From Hyphomicrobiales bacterium (GTDB taxonomy: Bacteria > Pseudomonadota > Alphaproteobacteria > Rhizobiales > Rhizobiaceae), in NCBI GenBank assembly GCA_900468805.1, contig UEIF01000009.1:248001-312000 (forward strand): a DNA stretch of 64,000 bases. Direction: 5' to 3'. Position numbers and translations under genes: made by a program. Position 1 is the first letter of the stretch; each line of letters begins with the position of its first letter. The notes under the pieces were generated by a model. It was not told the DNA's origin. It was given only the letters and a program-made list of their open reading frames with translations, and searched no databases. Positions 10,350-19,011 of this stretch are shown here, piece after piece.

Positions 10350-10571
10350 TTGCACGCACTTCGAGATGATCAATGGAAGCGCATCAGGGGCTTTGTGCCG
10401 GGTGGGACCAAAGGCAAGCGCGGTCCCCGCACGGATAGTCGAACATTTTTGGAGGCACTCTTGTGGATGGAGCGTTCCGGTGGTCGCTGGCGAGATCTGC
10501 CCGAGCGGCTTGGCGACTATCGCTCGGTGAAGCGGCGCTATTACCGCTGGATCGAGATGGGCGTGCCCGAC
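10350..10571 (+). pseudogene. IS5-family transposase N-terminal fragment
   Basis: A TTG-started frame reads LHALRDDQWKRIRGFVPG, then TFLEALLWMERSGGRWRDLPERLGDYRSVKRRYYRWIEMGV. This is the conserved N-terminal part of IS5/IS1031-type transposases (DUF4096-like). Similarity stops at about 10571 and the catalytic domain is absent. The sequence after it is AT-rich and unrelated, so the element is truncated on its right side. Confidence 0.8.
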
Positions 10572-10994
10572 TCATGCCCTCCCATTGCCATCTCGATCAG
10601 TGCCAATCGGCAAGGCAACGCTGCCCAAATTAGTTAAATTTAGAAAAAAATGTCGATTCTGCCTCTGGCGGGAGGATTCCAGCCACGCCCATCAGGTTTC
10701 CCTAATGTTTTCAATGGAAGCATTTCGCTATAGTTGCATAAAGAATAATTCGCGGCATGCGAGACATTTATACTGCCACAGTTTTGGAAACGCGAAATTC
10801 AACAAGTATTTCAAAACGTAACTTCGGATCGATTCAGATAATGTGGCAGCAATATGGCTATAATTCTCAAGGGCTTACTGTTGAGTTGCTGTTGCAACCT
10901 CCAGGATGCCGTCCTATAACCCCCCCCGCCGTAACGGCTGATTAACCAAAAATATTAATCGGCAAACACAACGCTAAGGTTGAGGAGCAAGATC
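10572..10994. other. AT-rich intergenic region before the RTX/beta-helix gene
   Basis: No gene is supported. The base composition is clearly more AT-rich than the flanks. It probably holds the promoter and leader of the gene starting at 10995; GAGGAG is placed 8 nt before that ATG. A C-run is present at 10920-10927. Confidence 0.45.
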
Positions 10995-13190
10995 ATGACG
11001 ACATATTACGTAGCGACGACCGGTAGTAGTGGCGGTAACGGCAGTGCCGGCTCTCCATTCCGCACGATCAGCGAGGCGATGTCGTCGAACCTTAAACCCG
11101 GCGACGAAGTCGTGGTGAAGGCAGGGACCTACAACGAGGCCATCAACATCAACAAGGACGGCTCGGCTGCAGGCGGCATCACGCTGCGCTCGGAAGTGCC
11201 GGGCGGGGCGCTGATCCGGCCGCCCGCAGGCTCGTGGAACGCAATCACTGTCAACGCCAACTACGTGACAATCGATGGCTTCGACATCAAGGGCGGCCCC
11301 GGCGACGGCATCGAAGGGAGCGGCGTCCACCATGTCTCAATTCTCAACAACAAGGTCCACGACGCCGGGGAGTCGGGCATTCAGTTCAACCAGTCGGACT
11401 TCCTCAAAATCGACGGGAACGAGACCTACAATAACGCATCGTCGGGCTGGTTTTCGGGTATCTCGATCTACCAAAACCGGAACATTACCGGCGATACCTC
11501 GACGGAGGGCTACCGGACGATCGTGCGCAACAACATCTCGCACGACAACGTCACGAAGTCGGGTGCGCACACCGATGGTAACGGCATCATCATCGACGAT
11601 TTCCAGAGCACGCAGGCGAGCGGTCATCCGAACTATACATTCAAGACCCTGGTCGAGGGCAACCTCGTCTACGAGAACGGCGGCAAAGGCATCCAGGTGA
11701 CCTGGAGCGACTCCGTCACGGTGGCGAACAACACCGCATACCACAACAATCAGGACCCGCAGAACACCGGCACCTGGCGCGGCGAACTCAGCAACTCGCA
11801 GTCGAGCAACAATACCTGGGTCAACAACATCGCCGTAGCGGACCCATCGCTGAACAAGAACAACACCGCGATCGATAACACCTCGACCGGCGGCTACAGC
11901 AACAAGAACGTGGTCTGGGCCAACAACGTCACCTATAACGGCACGGCCGGCCAGGCCTCGGTCAAGACCGACGGCGGCAACCCGATGCCGAGCGCGGCGA
12001 ACGGCAACCAGCTCGGCGTCGATCCGAAATTCCTGGCGGCGGCGAACGGCGACTTCCACCTCGGCGCCGGCTCGGTGGCGATCGACCACGGAACCGACAA
12101 GTACGGCCTCGATACGGTTGATCTGGACGGCCACGCTCGCGTCGTTGGAACTGTCGATGTCGGTGCCTACGAATCGGGCTCCCACACGACACCGGGAACG
12201 CCAACCACGCCGACGCAACCGGGGACGCCAACCACGGGGACGAAGGTATATACCGGCACCAACGGCAACGACACCATGCCACATAACGGCCAGTCCGACG
12301 GCGGCAACGAAACCTACAAGGGTATGGCCGGTAATGACGTGTTGAAGGGCGGTGCCGGCGCGGACCTGCTCGACGGCGGCACTGGCAACGACACGGCCAC
12401 CTACGCGGGCTCCACTGCTGTCAACGTCAACTTGACGGCCGGGACTGCATCGGGCGGGCATGCCGCCGGTGACAAGCTCGTCAGCATCGAAAACTTGACT
12501 GGCTCCAGCTATAACGACGTGCTGGTCGGCAATAGCGGCGCCAACGTTCTCGATGGCGCGGCTGGCGCGGACAAGCTGAACGGCGCCGCCGGCGCGGACA
12601 CCATCAATGGTGGCGACGGCAACGACACGGCAAGCTATTGGGGCTCCGCCGCTGTTAACGTCAACTTGGCGACTGGGGCCGCATCGGGCGGGTATGCCAC
12701 CGGTGACAAGCTCGTCAGCATCGAAAACCTGACTGGCTCCAGCTACAACGATGTGCTGACCGGCGATAGCGGCAGCAACGTTCTCGATGGCGCGGCTGGC
12801 GCGGACAAGCTGAACGGCGGCGCCGGCAAGGACATTATGACCGGTGGCGCCGGCTCGGATATGTTTATCTTCAAGGCACCGGCGGAAGCCGGGCTCGGCT
12901 CGAACCGGGACGTCATCACCGACTTCCAGCACGGCGCCGATAAGATCGACCTCTCGGCGATGGACGGGAATGGCTCTGCGCAGGGCAATGGAACCTTCCA
13001 TTTCCTGGCGCAGGAGGATGCCTCTTTCGACCACAAGGCTGGCGCGCTCGCCTGGCATTATGAAGACAAGGCTGGATCCGCGAACGATACTACCGTTATC
13101 CAGGGCGACCTGAACGGCGACGGCGTTTCTGACTTCGAGATTCAGATGAAGGGTCTCGTCCACCTTGAGACAGGCGATTTTCTCCTGTAA
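10995..13190 (+). CDS. Right-handed beta-helix protein with RTX calcium-binding C-terminus
   Basis: 731 aa. The ATG at 10995 has GAGGAG upstream. Residues 1-395 form a parallel beta-helix region (YYVATTGSSGGNGSAGSPF start, NNISHDN, NNKVHDAGESGIQF, VANNTAYHNN), as in pectate-lyase-like and mannuronan C5-epimerase-like proteins. A Pro/Thr linker (about 398-418) leads to RTX nonapeptides of the GGxGxD type (GGAGADLLDGGTGND). A serralysin-like end follows (DMFIFKAP, DVITDFQHGADKIDLS, DFEIQMKGLVHLETGDFLL). There is no N-terminal signal peptide, which together with the RTX tail predicts type I secretion and Ca-dependent folding outside the cell. It may modify or cut the surface polysaccharide (epimerase, lyase or hydrolase). 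The activity is not resolved. No type I exporter is seen in the window. IS fragments lie on both sides. Confidence 0.85.
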   Translation: MTTYYVATTGSSGGNGSAGSPFRTISEAMSSNLKPGDEVVVKAGTYNEAININKDGSAAGGITLRSEVPGGALIRPPAGSWNAITVNANYVTIDGFDIKGGPGDGIEGSGVHHVSILNNKVHDAGESGIQFNQSDFLKIDGNETYNNASSGWFSGISIYQNRNITGDTSTEGYRTIVRNNISHDNVTKSGAHTDGNGIIIDDFQSTQASGHPNYTFKTLVEGNLVYENGGKGIQVTWSDSVTVANNTAYHNNQDPQNTGTWRGELSNSQSSNNTWVNNIAVADPSLNKNNTAIDNTSTGGYSNKNVVWANNVTYNGTAGQASVKTDGGNPMPSAANGNQLGVDPKFLAAANGDFHLGAGSVAIDHGTDKYGLDTVDLDGHARVVGTVDVGAYESGSHTTPGTPTTPTQPGTPTTGTKVYTGTNGNDTMPHNGQSDGGNETYKGMAGNDVLKGGAGADLLDGGTGNDTATYAGSTAVNVNLTAGTASGGHAAGDKLVSIENLTGSSYNDVLVGNSGANVLDGAAGADKLNGAAGADTINGGDGNDTASYWGSAAVNVNLATGAASGGYATGDKLVSIENLTGSSYNDVLTGDSGSNVLDGAAGADKLNGGAGKDIMTGGAGSDMFIFKAPAEAGLGSNRDVITDFQHGADKIDLSAMDGNGSAQGNGTFHFLAQEDASFDHKAGALAWHYEDKAGSANDTTVIQGDLNGDGVSDFEIQMKGLVHLETGDFLL
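12384..12851 (+). repeat. Two tandem 234-bp repeats inside the RTX region
   Basis: Units at 12384-12617 and 12618-12851 (78 codons each) begin with GNDTA and share the block GDKLVSIENLTGSSYNDVL and then NVLDGAAGADKLNG almost unchanged at DNA level. Each contains a short beta-rich segment (VNVNL) followed by RTX nonapeptides. The high nucleotide identity points to a fairly recent in-frame duplication. Confidence 0.85.
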
Positions 13191-13199
13191 CGATACCCG

Positions 13200-13225
13200 T
13201 TGTGGCGGTCGTCCGATCGCCACAA
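13200..13225 (+). terminator. Hairpin after the RTX/beta-helix gene
   Basis: An 11-bp stem with one G-T pair (13200-13210 with 13215-13225, TTGTGGCG outer arm) and a 4-nt loop lies 10 bp after the stop codon. There is no T-run, so it is a candidate terminator only. Confidence 0.4.
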
Positions 13226-13346
13226 CAATCGCGCTAACGATCACGCAGCGCGCAACAATCGGCTACTTCGGCGCGCGGATGAGCCCACCGGGAGGGCGTA
13301 GCTCGAGCGGGGGCCTCATCCGCGCGCTGGGATTTTTCGACTGACG

Positions 13347-13566
13347 TCAGCCGGCCTTTCGGGCGCGGCTTTGCTGGAGGCGATAGCTGTCGCCATTCAT
13401 CTCGAGGATGTTGAAGTGGTGGGTGATGCGGTCCGGCAGAGCGCCGGTCAGGCCCTCGGATCCCAAGGTCTCCGTCCATTCGTCGAACGGAAGGTTGCTG
13501 GTGATCAAGGTGGCACCTCGTTCGTAGTGTTGCGAGATCGGTTCGAACAATAATTCCGCACCGGTC
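13347..13566 (-). pseudogene. IS21-family IstB C-terminal fragment
   Basis: The minus-strand frame reads AELLFEPISQHYERG, then TLITSNLPFDEWTETLG, LTGALPDRITHHFNILEM and NGDSYRLQQSRARKAG, the end of the IstB helper ATPase. Everything upstream (Walker A and B regions and IstA) is absent, and an in-frame TAG precedes the fragment. The surrounding 13226-13346 and 13567-13631 contain no gene that I can support. Confidence 0.85.
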
Positions 13567-13631
13567 TAGGTGTTTGGGCCAGATTTTACACGGGAGCGCC
13601 ACGACGACAGTGGCAATCCGTCGAGCAATTC

Positions 13632-15761
13632 TTACTCGGAGGGCGCGACGACACTGCCTGTGTCGGTTCCAGCCCTCTGAAGATCCCTCAGGCTGCCATA
13701 TTCCCCTGAAGACATGATCTTCGGGCTTATTCGGAAGCTCTTATCGTTCAGATTGCCGTAATAGCGGTTGCGCGCGAATTGCACATATCCGCGCTTATGG
13801 CCGGGAGCGTAGACATATGCTGCAAGTCCGCTGCTATTATCGACCGACACGATATTGTCCTCGATGCGATTTGGGTGCGCCCATGATGGATGCCAATCCC
13901 GCCCGGTACTGTCATCGACGCGAAAAGCCGCGCCTGATCCGTGTGCGATGACGTTTCCTGTCACGACGTTGCTCCAGCCGCCGTTGATGCCGATCGCCGA
14001 TACATTGCCCGAAAGCGTGTTTCCTTCGATGCGCACGCCGCTAGCCTTACCATCGGTGTAGATCGCCCAACTGATGGGGCTCGGCCATTCATTGGTATTT
14101 TCATATCCGGGAGGCCAGAACGTCCCGTCGGCCCTGTTCATAAGATGACCTGTCCCGGTCACGAGATTGAATCGGATGCTGCTGTCTAAGGGGTCGGTCT
14201 GCTCGCCCATCATCTTGATAGCACCGCCATCCGCCGTCTGCTGATTGGCGTTGCGGATCACGTTGTGCTCGATCACCGCGTGATGGACTGCATCTTCCGG
14301 CCCCCAGAGCGAGCCGCCGGTGATGCCGAACTGTGCAGCATCTTCGATCAGGTTGTCGGCGATCTTCACATCGTCGGCCGCCTGGAACCATATGCCTGCG
14401 GTCTCAAAGTAAACCCTTCCGACGTCGCGGATATGGTTCGACAGGATCCTGGCACCGTCCGATTTGCCGAAGCTGCCGTAACTCGTGCCGATGTAGATTC
14501 CGTTACCGGCGACATCTGCGATCGCATTGCCGGCAATCAAAACATCCTTGCTTTCAGATACATGGATACCGACGCCGACATTTTCGATGACATTGCCAAG
14601 CAGCCTGACGCCATCCGCGTGCTCCAGCCTGATGGCGCCAAACCCTCTGGTTTCCGTAAAGAATTTGCCGCTGCCTTGCGGATTTCCATCACGAAATTGA
14701 AGTCCCGAGACAATCATGCCATTGGCTCCCTCCAGCTTAAAGAATGTTGGGAGAACGCCCGCGACAACGATAGAGTCGGGGAACGGCCGGTCGGCAGGTA
14801 TGTAGTCGAGTTGGCCTGTAACAGGATCATACCACCATTCCCCGGGGGCATCGAGGAATGCGGCCGCCCCGCTCAGGAAATAGCGGCTGCCCTCTGCCGT
14901 GAAGAAATAGCCAGTGCCTTTGGTATGAACAATTCGGTTTGCAGTGTCGATTGAGACCACTGGGAGCGTATCGCTCCCCCATTGGCTCCCAGGGTGAAAG
15001 CCACCAACAATGTGGGCGACAAGTCCCGCGGCATCTCCCAAGGCGGGAAGATCGCCGGCCCGGAAGCAAAAGCGTGTATTGCCTTCCCAGCCTTCATCAT
15101 CCGACTCGCACTTGGCCGCAAACAACCATCCCTTGCGAGGATCTCCGTCGATGGGCGCGTTGGGAAAGCGGGCCTGGGTTTGGAGGACCCCATTGACGAA
15201 AAGATCGCCCACCGCCTGATCTGGCGGTAACCTCAGCGGTGCCGTCCAGCGGCCATCGGCCTGCGATGTCCAGCGACGCACAAGCAGGCCCCCGTGCAAA
15301 ACCGGCGTCTGGTTGCATCTCGCCGTGATGACCAGGCCAGCATCGCGAGAGTCAAAGACTATCGGTTGAGCGAGATAATAGTCTCCGTTGCCCATTGCAA
15401 TTGTGCTTTGGCCACCCTTCTTGCGCGCAGCATCGCGAGCTCTTTCAATGCTGGCGAAAGGACCGTCGGTACGTTTAGGATTTGGTCTGGGAAGGCGGCC
15501 ACTCCAGGTGTCCTCGCCATCCGGAGAAACATAGAACATTGCCTTTGCCGCGGATGTGCCGGTCACTACGTCGCTCAAGGAAGTCCCATTCAGCTTGGCC
15601 GATAAGGTCGCCGCCGAAGCTTCCGCGCAGGTCGCGTCCCTGAGCGTCCTCTGCATCTGGTCGGGCGCATTTGCGTCCGACCTCACCGATGTCGGGTTGC
15701 CTGGCTGCGGAAAGAGCGTAGCAGGCAAAATGCTCAAGATCAGTGCAAAGCGCAGGCTCAT
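13632..15761 (-). CDS. Secreted parallel beta-helix protein, probable polysaccharide-active enzyme
   Basis: 709 aa. The N-terminus MSLRFALILSILPATLFP is a likely Sec signal peptide. AMFYVSPDGEDTWSGRLP near residue 74 and TDGPFASIERARDAARKKGG are typical openings of beta-helix carbohydrate-active proteins. Many PbH1 turns follow (LLGNVIENVGVGIHVSES, IAGNAIADVAGNGIYIG, IEGNTLSGNVSAIGING). The fold resembles GH120/GH141-like enzymes and lyases, but I cannot assign a family or catalytic residues. The start overlaps the stop of the Wzy-like gene by 4 bp (ATGA), so the two are translationally coupled. This suggests the product trims, modifies or depolymerises the polymer made by that polymerase in the periplasm or outside. 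Confidence 0.75.
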   Translation of the reverse strand: MSLRFALILSILPATLFPQPGNPTSVRSDANAPDQMQRTLRDATCAEASAATLSAKLNGTSLSDVVTGTSAAKAMFYVSPDGEDTWSGRLPRPNPKRTDGPFASIERARDAARKKGGQSTIAMGNGDYYLAQPIVFDSRDAGLVITARCNQTPVLHGGLLVRRWTSQADGRWTAPLRLPPDQAVGDLFVNGVLQTQARFPNAPIDGDPRKGWLFAAKCESDDEGWEGNTRFCFRAGDLPALGDAAGLVAHIVGGFHPGSQWGSDTLPVVSIDTANRIVHTKGTGYFFTAEGSRYFLSGAAAFLDAPGEWWYDPVTGQLDYIPADRPFPDSIVVAGVLPTFFKLEGANGMIVSGLQFRDGNPQGSGKFFTETRGFGAIRLEHADGVRLLGNVIENVGVGIHVSESKDVLIAGNAIADVAGNGIYIGTSYGSFGKSDGARILSNHIRDVGRVYFETAGIWFQAADDVKIADNLIEDAAQFGITGGSLWGPEDAVHHAVIEHNVIRNANQQTADGGAIKMMGEQTDPLDSSIRFNLVTGTGHLMNRADGTFWPPGYENTNEWPSPISWAIYTDGKASGVRIEGNTLSGNVSAIGINGGWSNVVTGNVIAHGSGAAFRVDDSTGRDWHPSWAHPNRIEDNIVSVDNSSGLAAYVYAPGHKRGYVQFARNRYYGNLNDKSFRISPKIMSSGEYGSLRDLQRAGTDTGSVVAPSE

Positions 15762-17080
15762 GAGAGTTGCAGCTCCGTCATCATGCTGCGTGCGGGCGCC
15801 TGCCGCGGTGGACAGGAGCTGGCTGAAACGACGGGCGCGTATAGCGAAAACATGATCATGGCTGTGGCAAACAGAACGAAAATGGCGTCATTCTGGACCA
15901 GAAATATGCTCTCGGTCAGATTCATCACCAAAATCATGATCGTGAAGACGTTTAGCCAGAGCCAGCCATACTGCGGATCACGGCATTGAAGGATCGCGCC
16001 CTGGCGTACTGCACGGAGAAGTATCAGGGCGAACAGGGTCATTCCAATTATTCCGAAGCTCAGCATGGTATCGCGATATCCATTATGGGCGTGAGGGGCC
16101 AACCATTGGATTTTTGACCAGATAACCCACGCTTCGGGGTTCGCTTCTGTCCAAAACGCCTGGTAGCCGAAGCCGAGCGCCAGATGATCGGCTATCTGAC
16201 GATCGACCAGCTCCCACAACGGCACTCGGCCCGTCAAAGTGGCATCCTTGCCGAGCCCTTCGAGGAACGGAACCAGGAATTCGTGAAGCGAAATGAGAAG
16301 GCCGACTGACACTTGAACGAAAAACAGGATGATGACGATGCGGCCGATGCCGCGGGTTCTCTGCAAGATGGAGTAGAACCCGAGCGAGCAGAATGCCGAT
16401 GCCGTCGCAATTATCGCGGTCATCGATCCGGAGCCCGCAAGACAGAAGACACCCGCGCTCAACAAAATGATAGCGGTTCGCCGCCAGCCCAAGGTACCGT
16501 CAATCAGCACGGCCGTCGCCACCAGTATCATGATGGCGGCATACCAACCGAGACTGTTCTTGTTGAAGAAGATGCCCCGCAAAGCGCCGTCCGAGGGCAT
16601 GCGGGCGAGATTCGGTGACGCTCCAAGAATGGCCACGCTGAGGACGACACATGTTCCCAAGCTCGCAAATACGAGCAGAAGCAGCTGCCTCGGTGTGAAG
16701 CGTATCGCCAACACATAGGCCAGGAGCACCGAAAACAGGAGGCCGATGGCGCGCCTCAAGCTTATTGACGGGCTCACTGACCACAAGACAGACAAAAATG
16801 GCAGAACAAGTAGGATGGGTAACAACAGATTTCGCCTGAGTGCTGTGAGAAATTGCGGAAAATTCCGCATCAGGATCAATCCGGTAAACGCGTAAACGGG
16901 TAAGACAAGGAGGCGCAATATGGCTTTGGCCGGATCGCTGAGCGCGCCACCGGCATCTACCAACATGAGTGGAAAGACAGCACCCGTTTGGAGAAAAAGG
17001 GAAAATCCGGCGCCCCAGCATTCGATGGTCCGCCAAGCGATGACCGGCCCAATCGCGGTTCCAGGCCCATATGCTCTCAT
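15758..17080 (-). CDS. O-antigen polymerase/ligase-like membrane protein (Wzy)
   Basis: 440 aa from the ATG at 17080, which has GGGGA 7 nt upstream; a longer frame to 17167 lacks such a site. About 10-12 hydrophobic helices and a large periplasmic loop near residues 290-355 (DATLTGRVPLWELVDRQIA, WLAPHAHNGYRDTMLSFG) fit the Wzy/WaaL family, in which the loop carries TGR and HxHN-type motifs. The family joins lipid-linked repeat units at the periplasmic face of the inner membrane. It is followed by the coupled beta-helix gene and is divergent from the plus-strand glycosyltransferase block. Confidence 0.85.
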   Translation of the reverse strand: MRAYGPGTAIGPVIAWRTIECWGAGFSLFLQTGAVFPLMLVDAGGALSDPAKAILRLLVLPVYAFTGLILMRNFPQFLTALRRNLLLPILLVLPFLSVLWSVSPSISLRRAIGLLFSVLLAYVLAIRFTPRQLLLLVFASLGTCVVLSVAILGASPNLARMPSDGALRGIFFNKNSLGWYAAIMILVATAVLIDGTLGWRRTAIILLSAGVFCLAGSGSMTAIIATASAFCSLGFYSILQRTRGIGRIVIILFFVQVSVGLLISLHEFLVPFLEGLGKDATLTGRVPLWELVDRQIADHLALGFGYQAFWTEANPEAWVIWSKIQWLAPHAHNGYRDTMLSFGIIGMTLFALILLRAVRQGAILQCRDPQYGWLWLNVFTIMILVMNLTESIFLVQNDAIFVLFATAMIMFSLYAPVVSASSCPPRQAPARSMMTELQLS

Positions 17081-17540
17081 TGTCGGTCCCCACTGAACGG
17101 GATAGGCAAGAGATCGTTGATCGTAGCAATCTGGAAAGACATATGTGATCGTTCTTGGTTGCGCCAAGGAACAATCGTCCCGTCACATCCGCAGTGCAAC
17201 AAACACAAACGAAGGCGAGGCTACCTCTAACGCGCATACACACTATCCAATGACCTTGGGGTGCTAAGCCCTTGGGAGGCACTTCTCTTCCCGAGGGTTG
17301 ATGGCAGGATGCACGTGATTGCCCATAAGAGCAGGTGTTGCGCGTATCCAATCGCCGGTAGGTTGGCGATGAATGCAATACCGCGAAGGACATCGCGCTA
17401 GGCCGCAGTTCTTTCCGGTGGGGCCGCAATCACCGAATCTCGATCCGCGGTAACCAGGCCGCCATTTGACGGTGGCGGGGTCAGATCGGCGGGCCGTTCG
17501 GGTAACAGCCGCAGGGACGGAGGAATGTTTGTACAGAGGA
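17081..17540. other. Divergent intergenic region with duplicated leader sequence
   Basis: No gene is supported here. It should contain divergent promoters for the Wzy-like operon and for the plus-strand block. Bases 17273-17420 resemble 23294-23455, and bases from about 17421 onward resemble 20724 onward, so this region is built from two sequence units that recur downstream (see the repeat entries). Confidence 0.6.
17273..17420 (+). repeat. Diverged leader repeat, copy A (partner at 23294-23455)
   Basis: Shared words in the same order include CTTGGGAGGCAC, GGTTGATG, TAAGAGCAG, CGCCGGTAG and GCGATGA. Similarity is imperfect, with small indels. Both copies lie upstream of glycosyltransferase genes read to the right and carry no gene, so a duplicated promoter or untranslated leader is likely. 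Confidence 0.7.
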
Positions 17541-17708
17541 ATGTTTGTGATGGCCCGATCTGCTGCCTCCTCGTCTGCGACCAAGCCGAAGCTGGTCTTC
17601 CTCCAATGGGACCACAGTCCTTATTCCCGATACGCGAAGTACTTGATGCAGCACATGCGGGATCATGTGCACTGCCTGGAGCAGCATTTTGAGGTCGTGG
17701 TCGTAAGG
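17421..17708 (+). repeat. Leader plus CgeB 5'-end repeat, copy 1 (partner at 20724-20993)
   Basis: The two copies share ATCGGCGGGCCGTTCGGGT, then ACAGCCGCA, GAATGTTT, CTGCCTCCTCG, AAGCCGAAGCTGGTCTTC and TTCCCGATACGCGAA. They remain alignable until GAGGTCGTGGTCGT / GAAGTCGTGGTCGT. After that copy 1 diverges abruptly while copy 2 continues into the full CgeB-like gene. The non-coding part is as similar as the coding part. Confidence 0.8.
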
Positions 17709-17831
17709 CGGGGGAGTCTGACCGGACAGCTCCCGCGAGACATCCCCTCGTGGCCGCGGCGGAAGCCTGAGACGGCACGCCCACTCACGCGACGCCGCCA
17801 AAGAAAGATGGAGAACGCTTATGACGCTTGA
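17541..17831 (+). pseudogene. Truncated CgeB-like gene (copy 3)
   Basis: From the ATG at 17541 (AGAGGA upstream) or 17550 the product starts with TKPKLVFLQWDHSPYSRYAK and QHFEVVVV, matching the first 55 or so residues of the gene at 20837. It then switches at about 17705 to an unrelated Arg/Pro-rich tail and stops at 17829-17831, overlapping the next gene's start. Only about a tenth of the usual protein remains, with no active-site region. It is a recombination remnant that may still be translated and could couple translation into the gene at 17821. Confidence 0.75.
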
Positions 17832-19011
17832 GCGGGAGGCCGCGGTAGCGGTCGGCGCGCTGTCTCCGGCAGACCGACCGCACGCACCCATCCGGATACG
17901 GACAGGGCACAGCTACCACGTGCCCCTCGCCATAACGCTCGGCCAGAGGAATGCGAGGTTCGTGCAGCGCGCACTAACTCCGCTCGCGCGGCTCGGCCGA
18001 TGGGGCTGGGTGGACAGCATGAGCTTCATCCCCGAACCGGGCTTCGACGCTATCCACACCTGGAACTCCGTGCCGCTGCTTACGCGGCGCCCGTACATCG
18101 TGACCTTCGAGGATTTCTTGCCTCGCACGCCCGAGGATCGGCGGATCGCCTGGCTTGAGCGCTGGCTCCGGGATCGGCTCGTGGAGCCGCGCTGCGTTGG
18201 GATCGTTGCGCTCTCAGACTACGCCGTTCGTCAGGTCCGCCGGCAGCACCACGGCTGGAGCGGCCTGCCGGACCTGCTCGCGAAGATGTGCGTGATCCCG
18301 CCGGCGACGCCGATCCGCCGGGACCGGCCGAAGCACCATTCGGATCGGCTGCGCCTCCTCTTCGTCGGGTACGACTTCATGCGAAAGGGCGGGCCGGTCG
18401 TCCTCCGCGCGCACGAGATTCTGCGTGGGCGAGGCGTGCCCGTCGAGACGACAATTGTCTCGAGCCTCGGATGGTCGGCGGATGACTATGTGGGACCGCC
18501 TGACGCCGCTTATGTCCAAGCCGAACTCGCGCGGTTGTCGCAGGAGGGTGTGGTCCATCACCGGCGCCAGCCCCTAGCCGAAGTGCACCGCCTGATGGAC
18601 GCCGCCGACTGGCTTGTCTTTCCGACTTTCCACGACACCTTCGGCTTCGTTACGGTCGAAGCGCTGGCGGGCGGCACGCCCGTCATCGCCACCGATACCT
18701 GCGTGATGCCGGAGGTGGTGATCCCCGGCGAGACCGGTTGGCTTCTGCCCTTCGAGAACGAGGATGAGGTTGGCAAGTGGCGCTGGCTCTACCGCAACGC
18801 CGAGAGCGGCTACCTTGATGCCTACCACGGGGCGACCCTCCGGCTGGCGGACGCTCTCGCGGACAGGCTGACGGAGGCGTGGGAGGAAAGGCGTGATTAC
18901 CAGATACTGAGTGCCGGCGCCCTCGCTGCGGCGCGCACGCGCTACAACCCCGAGATCGCGCGGACGAAACTTGAGACGCTCTACGAACGGTTCAGGGACG
19001 TGCTGACATGA
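17821..19011 (+). CDS. Glycosyltransferase family 4 (group 1)
   Basis: 396 aa. GGAG is 7 nt before the ATG. The N-terminal domain includes DSMSFIPEPGFDAIHTWNSVPLL. The C-terminal GT-B domain starts near residue 175 with RLRLLFVGYDFMRKGG and has VFPTFHDTFGFVTVEALAGGTPVIATD, the position of the EX7E motif, here with Asp as the first acid. A nucleotide-sugar-dependent transfer to a lipid-linked oligosaccharide in the cytoplasm is expected. It begins inside the end of the truncated CgeB remnant and overlaps the next small ORF by 4 bp. Donor sugar unknown. High GC third positions make it look slightly different from the genes left of 17 kb. Confidence 0.85.
   Translation: MTLEREAAVAVGALSPADRPHAPIRIRTGHSYHVPLAITLGQRNARFVQRALTPLARLGRWGWVDSMSFIPEPGFDAIHTWNSVPLLTRRPYIVTFEDFLPRTPEDRRIAWLERWLRDRLVEPRCVGIVALSDYAVRQVRRQHHGWSGLPDLLAKMCVIPPATPIRRDRPKHHSDRLRLLFVGYDFMRKGGPVVLRAHEILRGRGVPVETTIVSSLGWSADDYVGPPDAAYVQAELARLSQEGVVHHRRQPLAEVHRLMDAADWLVFPTFHDTFGFVTVEALAGGTPVIATDTCVMPEVVIPGETGWLLPFENEDEVGKWRWLYRNAESGYLDAYHGATLRLADALADRLTEAWEERRDYQILSAGALAAARTRYNPEIARTKLETLYERFRDVLT

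Noticed and set aside
11337..13244. A 635-codon open frame antisense to the RTX/beta-helix gene
   Set aside because: It mirrors the strong codon bias and Gly/Asp/Asn repeats of the real gene, has Val/Arg-rich low-complexity translation and no recognisable domain.
7288..13566. A composite transposon carrying the RTX/beta-helix gene
   Set aside because: The flanking IS pieces belong to different families and are truncated, and no matching terminal repeats or target duplications can be seen.
16500..17429. A 309-codon minus-strand frame over the Wzy-like gene
   Set aside because: Its sequence has no domain or membrane pattern and overlaps the well-supported Wzy frame on the same strand; it is a shadow.
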